From assembly GCF_001660485.1 (NCBI RefSeq), contig NZ_CP013979.1, forward strand, positions 4,309,125 through 4,373,124: a stretch of 64,000 nt of DNA, read 5' to 3'. Every line of letters starts with the position of its first letter. The stretch's first letter is position 1. The notes beneath the pieces were generated by a model. It saw nothing but the letters and a program-made list of their open reading frames with translations, made no database searches and had not been told where the DNA came from. Below are positions 29,232 to 37,608 of this stretch, piece after piece. The translations under genes and the position numbers were made by a program. Source of the DNA: Agromyces aureus (lineage in GTDB: Bacteria; Actinomycetota; Actinomycetes; Actinomycetales; Microbacteriaceae).

Positions 29232-29250
29232 GTGTTCTATAAACGAACAC
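29232..29250. promoter_or_regulatory. Palindromic operator candidate upstream of the monooxygenase
   Basis: GTGTTC-N7-GAACAC with an A+T-rich centre (TATAAAC) stands out in GC-rich DNA 41 bases before the monooxygenase start. Its form resembles IclR or related aromatic-catabolism regulator boxes. Confidence 0.5.
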
Positions 29251-29307
29251 GCTATTCTGATATCGCTCAGCCAGTGTAGATCGCGGGCGCAACGACGACA
29301 AGCGGGC

Positions 29308-30204
29308 TCACGCCTCGGGGATCGGCAGTCCGAACCGCTCGAGGGTGATGTCGACCGGCTCGGGCCCGCGGCGCACGCCCACGTCGAGCGCGTCGATGCG
29401 TGCCAGCTCGTCGCCCGCCAACTCGAAGTCGAAGACGTCGAAGTTCTCGGCGATGCGGCGCGGCGTGACCGACTTCGGGATCGCCGAGCGACCCTCCTGC
29501 ACGTGCCAGCGGAGCATCACCTGCGCGGGCGACTTGCCGTGCGCCGCGGCGATGTCGGCGATGGTCGGGTCGTCGAGCGTGCTGCCGCCCTGGCCCTCGC
29601 GGTAGAACGTGATGCCGCCGATGGGCGACCACGCCTGGTTCAGGATGCCGCGCTCGTCGTCGAGCGAGAGCACCTCGCGCTGCTGGAAGAACGGGTGGAT
29701 CTCGAGCTGGTTCACGGCGGGCACCACCGACGCGACGTCGAGCAGCCGGTGCAGGTGCTCGGTCATGAAGTTGCTCACGCCGATGGCTCGCACCTTGCCG
29801 TCGGCGTAGAGCGCCTCGAGACCGCGATACGCCTCGAGGGTGCGGTCGAACGCGGTCGGCAGCGGCTGGTGCAGGATCAGCAGGTCGAGCTGCTCGACGC
29901 CGAGCTTCGCGGCCGACTTGTCGAACGCGTGGATCGTCTCGTCGTAGCCGTAGTCGCTGATCCAGACCTTCGTCTCGAGGAACAGGTCGTCGCGCGCGAC
30001 CTCCGACGCCGCGATCGCGTCTCCGATCGCACGTCCGACCTCGCGCTCGTTCAGGTAGGCCGCGGCCGTGTCGACGTGCCGGTAACCGACGCTGAGGGCC
30101 TCGGCGACGGCCGCCTCGGTCTCGTGCGGCGCGGCCTGGTACACGCCGAAGCCGAGGGCCGGCATCTCGACGCCGTTGTTCAGGGTGAGCGTGGGGATCG
30201 TCAT
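29308..30204 (-). CDS. Aldo/keto reductase
   Basis: A 298-residue NADPH-dependent oxidoreductase of the AKR5 type (2,5-diketo-D-gluconate reductase-like). The catalytic tetrad is visible: Asp in GYRHVDTAAAY with the following Tyr, Lys in LETKVWIS and His in LILHQPLP. The NADPH phosphate-binding segment is SAIPKSVTPRRIAEN. Divergent from the XRE regulator gene, 105 bases away, and probably regulated by it. Physiological carbonyl substrate unknown. Confidence 0.9.
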   Translation of the reverse strand: MTIPTLTLNNGVEMPALGFGVYQAAPHETEAAVAEALSVGYRHVDTAAAYLNEREVGRAIGDAIAASEVARDDLFLETKVWISDYGYDETIHAFDKSAAKLGVEQLDLLILHQPLPTAFDRTLEAYRGLEALYADGKVRAIGVSNFMTEHLHRLLDVASVVPAVNQLEIHPFFQQREVLSLDDERGILNQAWSPIGGITFYREGQGGSTLDDPTIADIAAAHGKSPAQVMLRWHVQEGRSAIPKSVTPRRIAENFDVFDFELAGDELARIDALDVGVRRGPEPVDITLERFGLPIPEA

Positions 30205-30309
30205 GCTCCGACGCTACGCCCGGCCGCGCGCCGCCGGGAGGCACTGCCGGTACCCGTCATCTGGCGCCGCAACGCCCACGACGGGGCTGCACAGGACGAT
30301 ACTGTCCGC

Positions 30310-31140
30310 ATGGCGAGTGACACCCCGCTCGGCGGGTATCTTCGGGCGCGACGCGTGCTCGTGCGCCCTGAGGACGTCGGCCTCCGACTCGGCATCGAGC
30401 GGAGGCGCGTCGACGGGCTGCGCCGCGAAGAGGTGGCGATCCTCGCGGGCATCAGCACCGAGTACTACCTCCGCCTCGAACAGGGGCGCGAGACGCATCC
30501 GTCCGATCAGGTGCTCGACGCGCTCGCCCGCGCACTCCGCCTCGACGACGACGCGCGACGCTACCTGCACGAGCTCGCGCAGCCGTCGCCCGAGCCGCGA
30601 GCCGATGCCGACGTGGTCGACGAGCACGTGCAGTGGCTCATCGACTCGTGGCCGTCGACCGCGGCCGTCGTGCACAACCGCTACCTCGACGTGCTCGCGA
30701 CCAACGCACTCGCCCGCGCCCTGAGCCCGAACTACCGCGTCGGTGCGAACAACCTCGAATCTCTCCTGATCGACCCGGCCGACCGCGCACTGCACGAGGG
30801 CTGGGAGGGCCTCACGGCGCGATCGGTCGCGCTGTTCCGCTCGATGTTCGGCCAGCGCAGCCACGACGCGCGCCTGCGCACGATGGTCGACGACCTCTCG
30901 AGCCGGAGCGAGCGATTCCGCGAACTCTGGCGACGCAACGACGTCATCCAGGTCACCGACGGCGTGCATGAGCTGCGGCATCCGGATGCCGGTGCGCTGA
31001 CCCTGCACTTCATGCGTGTTCCCCTGGCGGGCACCGACGGCCACACGATCTACCTGTATCAGGCCGAACCCGGCTCGCCTTCGGCTGCGGCCTTCGCGGC
31101 CCTGGCCGCCCTGGGAGCCCCGCTCGCCGCTTCGGGGTAG
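30310..31140 (+). CDS. XRE family regulator with MmyB-like ligand-binding domain
   Basis: A 276-residue regulator. The helix-turn-helix near residues 25-65 reads GLRREEVAILAGISTEYYLRLEQG, and the C-terminal ~180 residues match the MmyB-like PAS-related domain (VHNRYLDVLATNALARAL at ~120). Such regulators usually control an adjacent reductase or SDR gene. ATG at 30310 is 6 bases after GATACT, suggesting a leaderless message. It is divergent from the aldo/keto reductase and just upstream of SDR, hydrolase and tautomerase genes. Confidence 0.88.
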   Translation: MASDTPLGGYLRARRVLVRPEDVGLRLGIERRRVDGLRREEVAILAGISTEYYLRLEQGRETHPSDQVLDALARALRLDDDARRYLHELAQPSPEPRADADVVDEHVQWLIDSWPSTAAVVHNRYLDVLATNALARALSPNYRVGANNLESLLIDPADRALHEGWEGLTARSVALFRSMFGQRSHDARLRTMVDDLSSRSERFRELWRRNDVIQVTDGVHELRHPDAGALTLHFMRVPLAGTDGHTIYLYQAEPGSPSAAAFAALAALGAPLAASG

Positions 31141-31186
31141 TCGCAGGGACAGGCAGCACACCCCGGCCAGGACTAGCGTCGCGCCC

Positions 31187-31981
31187 ATGGATCTGGATCT
31201 GACCGACAAGGTCGCCGTGGTCACCGGCGCGAGCAAGGGCATCGGCCTCGCGGTCACGCGGGCACTCGTGGCCGAGGGGGCGCGCGTGATCGCCGGCGCC
31301 CGCACCATCACCGACGAGCTCGTGGCCCTCTCCGACAGCGGGCACGTGATGGCGGTATCCGTCGACCTGTCGACGGCCGACGGGCCCGCCGAACTCGTGG
31401 CCAGAGCCGAACACTTCGGCGGCCTCGACATCCTGGTCAACAACGTCGGCGCCGTGACACCGCGGACCGAGGGGTTCCTGGCCGTCTCCGACGACGACTG
31501 GCTCCGCACGTTCAACCTCACGCTCATGGCCGGGGTGCGCACCACGCGCGCCGCGATCCCCCTGCTGCTCGAACGCGGAGCCGGCAACGTCGTGACCATC
31601 GCCTCCGTCAACGCCTACCTGCCCGATCCCGGGGTGATCGACTACGCCGCCATCAAGGCCTCCGTGTGGAACCTCTCGAAGTCGCTCTCGAAGGAGTACG
31701 GACCGCGCGGCCTCAGGTTCAACACGATCAGCCCGGGGCCGGTGTCGACACCGCTCTGGCTGGGGGAGACGGGGGTCGCGGCGACCATCGCCGCGAAGCT
31801 CGGGGTCTCGCTCGACGAAGCGCGCGAACGCATCGTCGCCGAGGGCGGCGGGTTCTCGACGGGCCGATTCACCGAGCCCGAGGAGGTCGCCGATCTCGTG
31901 CTGCTGCTCGCGAGCCGTCGGGCGGGCAACGTGACCGGCGCCGACTTCCTCATCGACGGCGGGCTCACGAAGGAGCTCTGA
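31187..31981 (+). CDS. Short-chain dehydrogenase/reductase
   Basis: A 264-residue classical SDR. NAD(P) loop VTGASKGIG, structural NNVG, catalytic Ser in TIASVNAY and the YxxxK motif in DYAAIKAS. The C-terminal region has NTISPGPVSTPLW and the end FLIDGGLTKEL, the FabG-like pattern. A TAGCGT hexamer lies 7 bases before the ATG, so it may have its own leaderless transcript. The substrate is likely an alcohol or ketone related to the neighbouring hydrolase. Confidence 0.9.
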   Translation: MDLDLTDKVAVVTGASKGIGLAVTRALVAEGARVIAGARTITDELVALSDSGHVMAVSVDLSTADGPAELVARAEHFGGLDILVNNVGAVTPRTEGFLAVSDDDWLRTFNLTLMAGVRTTRAAIPLLLERGAGNVVTIASVNAYLPDPGVIDYAAIKASVWNLSKSLSKEYGPRGLRFNTISPGPVSTPLWLGETGVAATIAAKLGVSLDEARERIVAEGGGFSTGRFTEPEEVADLVLLLASRRAGNVTGADFLIDGGLTKEL

Positions 31982-32027
31982 CTCCTGGTCCGGGCGCCAA
32001 TCGCGCCGGCGAACCACTGACCGACCA

Positions 32028-32048
32028 CCACTCACCACTCACCACTCA
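32028..32048 (+). repeat. Three perfect CCACTCA tandem units
   Basis: A 7-bp unit is repeated three times plus a partial copy, ending just before the GAAGGAG ribosome-binding site of the hydrolase gene. Slippage here would change the leader length only. Confidence 0.8.
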
Positions 32049-32066
32049 CCACGAAGGAGTTCCACC

Positions 32067-32888
32067 ATGCCCAAGACCCCCGTCGTGTTCATCCACGGCC
32101 TCTGGATCCACTCGTCCGCCTGGGCGCCGTGGCAGGAGCTGTTCGCCGCGAACGGCTACGAACCGTTCGCGCCCGGCTGGCCGGGTGATGCCGACACGGT
32201 CGAGGCCACCCGCGCGAACGCGGAGCAGCTCGACGACGTCGGCATCGAGCAGATCTGCCACCACTACGCCGACTTCATCGACACGCTCGACGCCAAGCCC
32301 ATCGTCGTCGGGCACTCGTTCGGCGGTCTCATCGCGCAGGAGCTGCTCGCGAACGACCTGGCGATCGCGGGCGTCGCGATCGACCCCGCGCCCATCAAGG
32401 GTGTGAAGACCCTGCCGTTCTCGCAGCTGCGCTCGGGGTTCCCGGTGCTCGGCAACCCGGCGAACAAGAAGCGCACGGTCGCGCTGACGGCGAAACAGTT
32501 CCGCTACAGCTTCGGCAACGCGATCACCGAGGAGGAGTCCGACGCGCTGTTCGAGGCCTGGACGATTCCCGGTCCCGGCCGCCCGCTCTTCGAGGACGCC
32601 ACGGCGAACTTCACGCGCAACTCGCCGGCGACCGTCGACACGCACACCGCGGTGCGCGGACCGCTGCTGCTCATCTCGGGCACCGAAGACCACACCGTGC
32701 CGAAGGCCGTGACGAAGGAGGTGCTCGGCCTCTACGCCGACAACCCCTCGTCGGTCACCGAGTACCGCGAGTTCGAGGGTCGCGGCCACTCGCTCACGCT
32801 CGACAGCGGGTGGCGGGATGTCGCGGACGCCACGCTCGAATGGCTCGCCTCGAAGCATCTCGCCGCCGAGGGGGCGACCACCGCGTAG
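32067..32888 (+). CDS. Alpha/beta hydrolase
   Basis: A 273-residue alpha/beta-fold hydrolase. Oxyanion region VFIHGLW, nucleophile elbow GHSFGG (Ser near residue 77), acid in SGTEDHT and histidine in GRGHSLT. A GAAGGAG site sits 7 bases before the ATG. Part of the SDR-hydrolase-tautomerase set downstream of the XRE regulator; esterase or lactonase activity is plausible but not proven. Confidence 0.88.
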   Translation: MPKTPVVFIHGLWIHSSAWAPWQELFAANGYEPFAPGWPGDADTVEATRANAEQLDDVGIEQICHHYADFIDTLDAKPIVVGHSFGGLIAQELLANDLAIAGVAIDPAPIKGVKTLPFSQLRSGFPVLGNPANKKRTVALTAKQFRYSFGNAITEEESDALFEAWTIPGPGRPLFEDATANFTRNSPATVDTHTAVRGPLLLISGTEDHTVPKAVTKEVLGLYADNPSSVTEYREFEGRGHSLTLDSGWRDVADATLEWLASKHLAAEGATTA

Positions 32889-32955
32889 GCGGCGGAGTCG
32901 GCGTCTGCCCTAGTCTGGCGCGCGAAGCTGTTCGCCGCACGAGGGAGACGCCGAC

Positions 32956-33351
32956 ATGCCCGCTGCACTCATCGAGGTGCGCCGCCAGTACACCGAAGCT
33001 GAAGAGGTCGCGATCATCGACGCCGTGCACGCCGCACTCGTCGTCGCGTTCCGCATCCCGCCCGAGGATCGCAACGTGCGACTGATCGCGCACGCTCCGC
33101 ACCGGTTCGCGTGTTCACCGGATGTGACGCAGCCCGAGTACCGCACGCTCGTGACGATCGACTGCTTCTCCGGCCGCTCGGTCGACGCGAAGCGCGCGCT
33201 CTACGCCGCGATCGTCGAACGGCTCGAACCGCTCGGCATCCCGCGCGACCACGTCTCCACGATCGTGCACGACATCCCGCGCGAGAGTTGGGGCCTCTCC
33301 GGCGGCCTCGCCGCGAGCGACGTCGACCTCGGCTTCGAGGTCAACGTCTGA
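32956..33351 (+). CDS. Tautomerase family protein
   Basis: A 131-residue protein of the 4-oxalocrotonate tautomerase/MSAD superfamily. The N-terminal MPAALIEV leaves the catalytic proline as residue 1 after Met removal, and the second half contains the expected VSTIVHDIPRESWGLSGG. The larger size fits the two-beta-alpha-beta-unit tautomerases. Possibly acts on unsaturated keto acids from ring cleavage. The stop is 2 bases from the convergent MATE gene. Confidence 0.85.
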   Translation: MPAALIEVRRQYTEAEEVAIIDAVHAALVVAFRIPPEDRNVRLIAHAPHRFACSPDVTQPEYRTLVTIDCFSGRSVDAKRALYAAIVERLEPLGIPRDHVSTIVHDIPRESWGLSGGLAASDVDLGFEVNV

Positions 33352-33353
33352 CG

Positions 33354-34889
33354 TCAGCGGGTGCGGGTGCGCCGCGAAGGGGCGGCGGCCTCGGAATCCC
33401 GAGCGTGCGTGCCGAGCGGCCCGCCCGCGGCATCCGGAGCCTCTGCCGCCGTGATGATGGGAATCGACTGCGTGACGACCGCGTCGACGACCATCGAGCC
33501 GTCGGTCGGGCCGATGATCGCGACGGCCGTGGTCTCGGTCGGCACGGCGGGCTGCACGGGCAGGCGCCCGAGCCGTCGGTGCTCCCGCACGTACGCCGGC
33601 ACGAGCAGCACGACCGCGCCGAGCCACGCGAGCGGATTGCTCCACACGACGCCGACGAACCCGATGAGGCTGCCGAGCACGACCGCGGCCGCGACGCGCA
33701 TGACGAGCTCGACGACGCCGGTCACGGTCGGGATCAGCGTGTGGCCGAGACCCTGCAGGGCGCCGCGCAGCACGAAGAGCACGCCGAGGGCCGTGTAGCT
33801 GAGGCCGTTGATCACGAGCATGAGGGTCGCCTGATGCACGACCTCGTCGGATCCGTCGCCGACGAAGAGCCGCACGAGGGCCGAGCCGAACACGACGAGC
33901 AGCGCGCCCAGCACGAGCGAGAGCACGATCGACATCCACGTCGCCTCGACCACGCCGCGGCGGATGCGGTCGGGGCGGCCGCCGCCGAGGTTCTGCGCGG
34001 CGTACATCGACACCGCGAGGCCCAACGACTGCAGCAGCGCCACGGCCAGTCCGTCGACGCGCGACGCGGTCGTGTACGCGGCGACCGCGTCGGCCCCGAG
34101 CTCGTTGAGGGCGACCTGCACGGCGAGCGTGCCGATCGCGATGATCGATGCCTGGAAGCCCATCGGCAGGCCGAGGCGCAGGTGCTCGCGCAGGTCGGAT
34201 CGCGTGATGCCCCAGTCGGCGCGCGTCAGGTGCAGCACGGGCACCCGCCGGCGCACGTACTCGAGGCACATGAGCACCGAGATCGCCTGCGCGACGACGG
34301 TCGCGAGGGCGGCTCCGCCGACGCCCCAGTCGAGCGGGCCGACCATCAGCACCACGAGCCCGACGTTGAACGCGCACGCGATGCTGAGGAAGATCAGCGG
34401 GGTGCGCGAGTCGCCGATCGACCTGATGATCGCCGAGAGGTAGTTGAACGCCATCATCGTCGAGGCGCCGAGAAAGCTGATCTGGGTGTAGATCGTCGCC
34501 TCGTCGAGCAGCTCGGGCGGCGTCTGCATGAGCTCGAGCGCCGGCCGCGCGATGAGCGGCGCGACCACGGTGAGGATCAGGCTCAGGATGCCGGTGAGCA
34601 GGGTTCCAGTGGCGACCGACCGCCGAACCGCCGCATGGTCGCGCGCACCGAACGACTGCGCCGTCGGAATCGCGAATCCGGATGTCACGCCCCAGGCGAA
34701 CCCGAGCAGCAGGAACAGGAGGCTGCCCGTCGCGCCGACCGCGGCGAGCGAGTCGACGCCGAGGTGCCGCCCCACCACGATCGCATCGGCGAACTGGTAG
34801 AGCTGCTGCACGACGTTGCCGATGAGCAGCGGGATCGAGAAGAGCAGGATGACGCGCCAGGGGCGTCCGGTCGTCAGGGCGGTGGACAT
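33354..34889 (-). CDS. MATE family efflux transporter
   Basis: A 511-residue, 12-helix transporter of the DinF/NorM superfamily. The N-terminal helix begins ILLFSIPLLIGNVVQQLYQF with the typical VDSLAAVGATGSL. The second half repeats the pattern after residue 240 (GLPMGFQASIIAIGTLAVQV). A ~65-residue hydrophilic tail after VREHRRLGRL is longer than usual. It exports cationic drugs or metabolites using Na+ or H+. A perfect 16-bp palindrome lies 72 bases upstream. Confidence 0.92.
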   Translation of the reverse strand: MSTALTTGRPWRVILLFSIPLLIGNVVQQLYQFADAIVVGRHLGVDSLAAVGATGSLLFLLLGFAWGVTSGFAIPTAQSFGARDHAAVRRSVATGTLLTGILSLILTVVAPLIARPALELMQTPPELLDEATIYTQISFLGASTMMAFNYLSAIIRSIGDSRTPLIFLSIACAFNVGLVVLMVGPLDWGVGGAALATVVAQAISVLMCLEYVRRRVPVLHLTRADWGITRSDLREHLRLGLPMGFQASIIAIGTLAVQVALNELGADAVAAYTTASRVDGLAVALLQSLGLAVSMYAAQNLGGGRPDRIRRGVVEATWMSIVLSLVLGALLVVFGSALVRLFVGDGSDEVVHQATLMLVINGLSYTALGVLFVLRGALQGLGHTLIPTVTGVVELVMRVAAAVVLGSLIGFVGVVWSNPLAWLGAVVLLVPAYVREHRRLGRLPVQPAVPTETTAVAIIGPTDGSMVVDAVVTQSIPIITAAEAPDAAGGPLGTHARDSEAAAPSRRTRTR

Positions 34890-34960
34890 CGGTGAGGACT
34901 TTCGCGGACGTGTGCGGTCAAGAGTGAGGCGGTCCGCTCGGGCACCGCATTCGCCAGTGT

Positions 34961-34976
34961 ATCGAATCGATTCGAT
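34961..34976. promoter_or_regulatory. Perfect 16-bp palindrome upstream of the MATE gene
   Basis: ATCGAATCGATTCGAT is a perfect inverted repeat in A+T-richer DNA, 72 bases before the MATE start and 140 bases before the divergent DUF1801 gene. It looks like an operator for a MarR- or TetR-type repressor. No such regulator gene is adjacent. Confidence 0.55.
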
Positions 34977-35115
34977 TCTTTCCTGCGCGAACGCTGCGCC
35001 GGATCGATCCGAGTGGAGCGGTGAAGCGATCAGGAATCGAGAAGCGCGCGGCGCGCGGATTCAATAGCGTGATGGCAGGTCGAACCCGACCGAGATCATC
35101 GAGGAGGAACCGAGC

Positions 35116-35550
35116 ATGGCTACGAAGACCGACGGACTGTCCGCCGACGAGCGGGCTGCAGTCAAGCAGCGCGCAGCCGAACTGCGCGCCGAGGCGAAGG
35201 CCGGCAAGACCCGCGAGGCGGGCGAGAAGGCCATCCGCGAGGCGATCGAGGCGCTTCCCGACGACGACCGCGCCCTCGCCGAGGGCATCGACCGCATCGT
35301 CAAGGACGTCGCGCCGCAGCTGTTCCCGAAGACCTGGTACGGCTTCCCGTCGTACGCCGACGCCGACGGCAAGGTGGTCGTCTTCTTCAAGCCCGCATCG
35401 AAGTTCGAGACGCGCTACCCGACCCTCGGCTTCGAGGATGCCGCCCAACTCGACGACGGCGACATCTGGGTGACCTCGTTCGCCCTCCTGAAGCTCACGC
35501 CCGAGACCGAGAAGCGCGTCGCCGACCACATCCGCAAGGCCGCCGGCTGA
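35116..35550 (+). CDS. DUF1801 / YdhG-like protein
   Basis: A 144-residue soluble protein. The N-terminal third is a Lys/Ala/Glu-rich helix (AELRAEAKAGKTREAGEKAI). The remainder, with LFPKTWYGFPSYADADGKVVVFFKP, matches the DUF1801 fold related to iron chaperone-like YdhG/frataxin-type proteins. The biochemical role is unknown. ATG is preceded by GAGGAACCGAGC. Confidence 0.75.
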   Translation: MATKTDGLSADERAAVKQRAAELRAEAKAGKTREAGEKAIREAIEALPDDDRALAEGIDRIVKDVAPQLFPKTWYGFPSYADADGKVVVFFKPASKFETRYPTLGFEDAAQLDDGDIWVTSFALLKLTPETEKRVADHIRKAAG

Positions 35551-35629
35551 GGGGCGTCCCCGCGATCGGCCGGGTGATCGGCGAGGAGGTGCACGACTAC
35601 CCCGAGCGAACCCGGGCCCGACCCTGCGA

Positions 35630-36640
35630 TCAGCGCAGGCGCGACCTCGGCGGCACCACCGTCACCGGCGACAGCACGTCGGGCGGATCGCCGTCGTCGA
35701 GCAGAGCGATGAGCGTGCGCACGCACGCGGCACCCGACCGCACCGGGTCGATGTCGAGGTAGACGGCGCGGGCATCCGCCGCGAGCCCGCGCGCGTCGCC
35801 CGCGATCGAGACCCGCAGGTCGCCCGGCACGTCGAGATCCCGCTCGGCGGCCGCGGCGAGCAGGGCGTTGCCGTACGTGTCGTTCAAGCAGTGCACGGCG
35901 TTCACGCGCGCGTGCGCGTCGGAGAGCATCGCGCGCGCCGCGTCGATCGGCGCTTGGCCGAGCTCGAGCGCGGTCACGACGGGCTCGAGACCCCGGTCGG
36001 CGCACCACGAGCGGTAGGCGGCGACGGTGTCGCCCGTGTAGCTGTCGAGTCGCGGGCCGATGAACAGCCCCGGCCGCAGCGGTTCGCCGGGGTCGAGGGC
36101 GGCGAGCACATCGAGCACGTCGGGGATCCCGCGGGCCATGTCGGAGCGTACCGAGCGGAGCATGGCTCGGCCATCCGCCTCGTAGCCGCCGTCGGTGACC
36201 ACGGCGAGACCGTCGGCGAGCGCACGCTCGACGAGCGCATCGTCGGCGACCGGGTCGACCACGATCACGCCGTCGAGCGGGATCGTGGTCTGAAGCTCGC
36301 CGTCCGCGGTCGCGGGGGCGGCGGAGATCGAGTATCCGTGCTCGACCGCCTCGATCGCGGCGCCCGCGATGATGCTGCGGTAGTAGGGCATGTAGGTCTG
36401 CTCCCACACCGCCGACTCCCGGTAGCCGATCGCGATGCCGAGCACGTGCGAGCGACCCGAGCGGAGGGCGCGTCCGATGGGATTCGCCCGGTAGCCGAGC
36501 CGCGTGCCGACGGCGAGCACGCGCTCGCGCGTGGCCTCGGCGACCTCGCCCTTGTGGTTGTACACCTGCGAGACGGTCGTGATGGAGACACCCGCCTCGG
36601 CGGCGACCTGCCGGATGCCCACCTTGACATGCGCCTTCAT
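35630..36640 (-). CDS. LacI family transcriptional regulator
   Basis: A 336-residue repressor. The N-terminal HTH reads IRQVAAEAGVSITTVSQVYN and the hinge helix is NPIGRALRSGRS; a periplasmic-binding-protein-like effector domain follows. The ATG at 36638-36640 is the one placing the HTH at the N-terminus; an upstream ATG adds 9 residues. A near-perfect LacI operator lies 20 bases upstream, in the region shared with the divergent amino-acid transporter, so it should control both. Confidence 0.9.
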   Translation of the reverse strand: MKAHVKVGIRQVAAEAGVSITTVSQVYNHKGEVAEATRERVLAVGTRLGYRANPIGRALRSGRSHVLGIAIGYRESAVWEQTYMPYYRSIIAGAAIEAVEHGYSISAAPATADGELQTTIPLDGVIVVDPVADDALVERALADGLAVVTDGGYEADGRAMLRSVRSDMARGIPDVLDVLAALDPGEPLRPGLFIGPRLDSYTGDTVAAYRSWCADRGLEPVVTALELGQAPIDAARAMLSDAHARVNAVHCLNDTYGNALLAAAAERDLDVPGDLRVSIAGDARGLAADARAVYLDIDPVRSGAACVRTLIALLDDGDPPDVLSPVTVVPPRSRLR

Positions 36641-36660
36641 GAGCCGAATACTACCGGTCG

Positions 36661-36680
36661 TACCCAAAACGTTTTAGGTA
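36661..36680. promoter_or_regulatory. LacI-family operator
   Basis: TACCCAAAACGTTTTAGGTA is a 20-bp palindrome with one mismatched pair around the central CG, the classic LacI/PurR operator form. It lies between the divergent regulator and transporter genes and would cover the promoters of both. Confidence 0.85.
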
Positions 36681-36699
36681 CTCCTCGAAAGGACATGCA

Positions 36700-37608
36700 A
36701 TGACGCATCACCGACCCCTCCGCCGCGCGGCCGCCCGCTTCGCGCTCGTACCCGCCGCCGCCTCGATGCTGCTGCTCGCCGGGTGCACACCCGCGGAGTC
36801 CGCCGCGGGCGATCCCGCCGCCGACGGCAACCCGCCGTCGTACGGCGACTGCGAGGTCACGGGCGAGCGCGGAACGTTCGAGCTCGACACGATCACCGAG
36901 GGCGTGCTGCTCATGAAGGCCGACCTGCCGAGCCCCGGCTGGTACAACGGCGACACCGTCGAGGACATCCGCAGCGGCTTCGACTTCTGCCTCCTCGTCA
37001 ACATCGCCCACCGGGCGGGCATCGACGACGTGAAGCTGCAGATGTCCTCCTTCGACGGACTCGTCGCCGGCAAGGCAGGCGACATGGACCTCTCGCTCAA
37101 CCAGATCACCATCACCGACGAGCGCAAGAAGGTCATGGACTTCTCCGACCCGTACTTCCAGTCCACCGCCGGCGTGCTCGTCGCCGCGGGCGCCGACGTG
37201 ACCGAGAAGAACTTCGCCGCGGCGAAGCTCGGCGTCAAGCAGGGCACGGTCGGCCAGATGCTCGTCGACGACCTCGTCGACCCGGCCACGCCGCCGGCCG
37301 TCTTCCCCGGCGACCCCGAGATGCAGGCGGCGATCGCCGCGGGCAACATCGAAGCCGGCATCCAGGACCTCAGCATCGTGCTCGGTGCCGCGACCAAGTC
37401 GAAGGGCAAGCTCGAGGTCGTCGGCCAGATCGAGACCGACGAGGCCTACGGCGTCATGCTGCCGAAGGGCTCCCCGAACACGGCGACGATCAACGAGATC
37501 CTCGCCGCGCTCGAGGCCGACGGCACCCTCGACGCCCTGAGCGCCGCGTACCTCACCGACGCGTACGGCGTCGACCCTGCGTCGATCCCCGTCTGGTCCC
37601 TGCGTTGA
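36700..37608 (+). CDS. Polar amino-acid ABC transporter substrate-binding lipoprotein
   Basis: A 302-residue SBP_bac_3 family protein. The signal peptide ends in the lipobox LLLAGC with lipidated Cys29. LNQITITDERKKVMDFSDPYF is the ligand-pocket signature of GlnH/HisJ-type proteins, and VKQGTVGQMLVDDL follows in the second lobe. It delivers an amino acid or opine-like compound to the permease encoded downstream. A strong hairpin immediately after the stop probably limits read-through. Confidence 0.9.
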   Translation: MTHHRPLRRAAARFALVPAAASMLLLAGCTPAESAAGDPAADGNPPSYGDCEVTGERGTFELDTITEGVLLMKADLPSPGWYNGDTVEDIRSGFDFCLLVNIAHRAGIDDVKLQMSSFDGLVAGKAGDMDLSLNQITITDERKKVMDFSDPYFQSTAGVLVAAGADVTEKNFAAAKLGVKQGTVGQMLVDDLVDPATPPAVFPGDPEMQAAIAAGNIEAGIQDLSIVLGAATKSKGKLEVVGQIETDEAYGVMLPKGSPNTATINEILAALEADGTLDALSAAYLTDAYGVDPASIPVWSLR

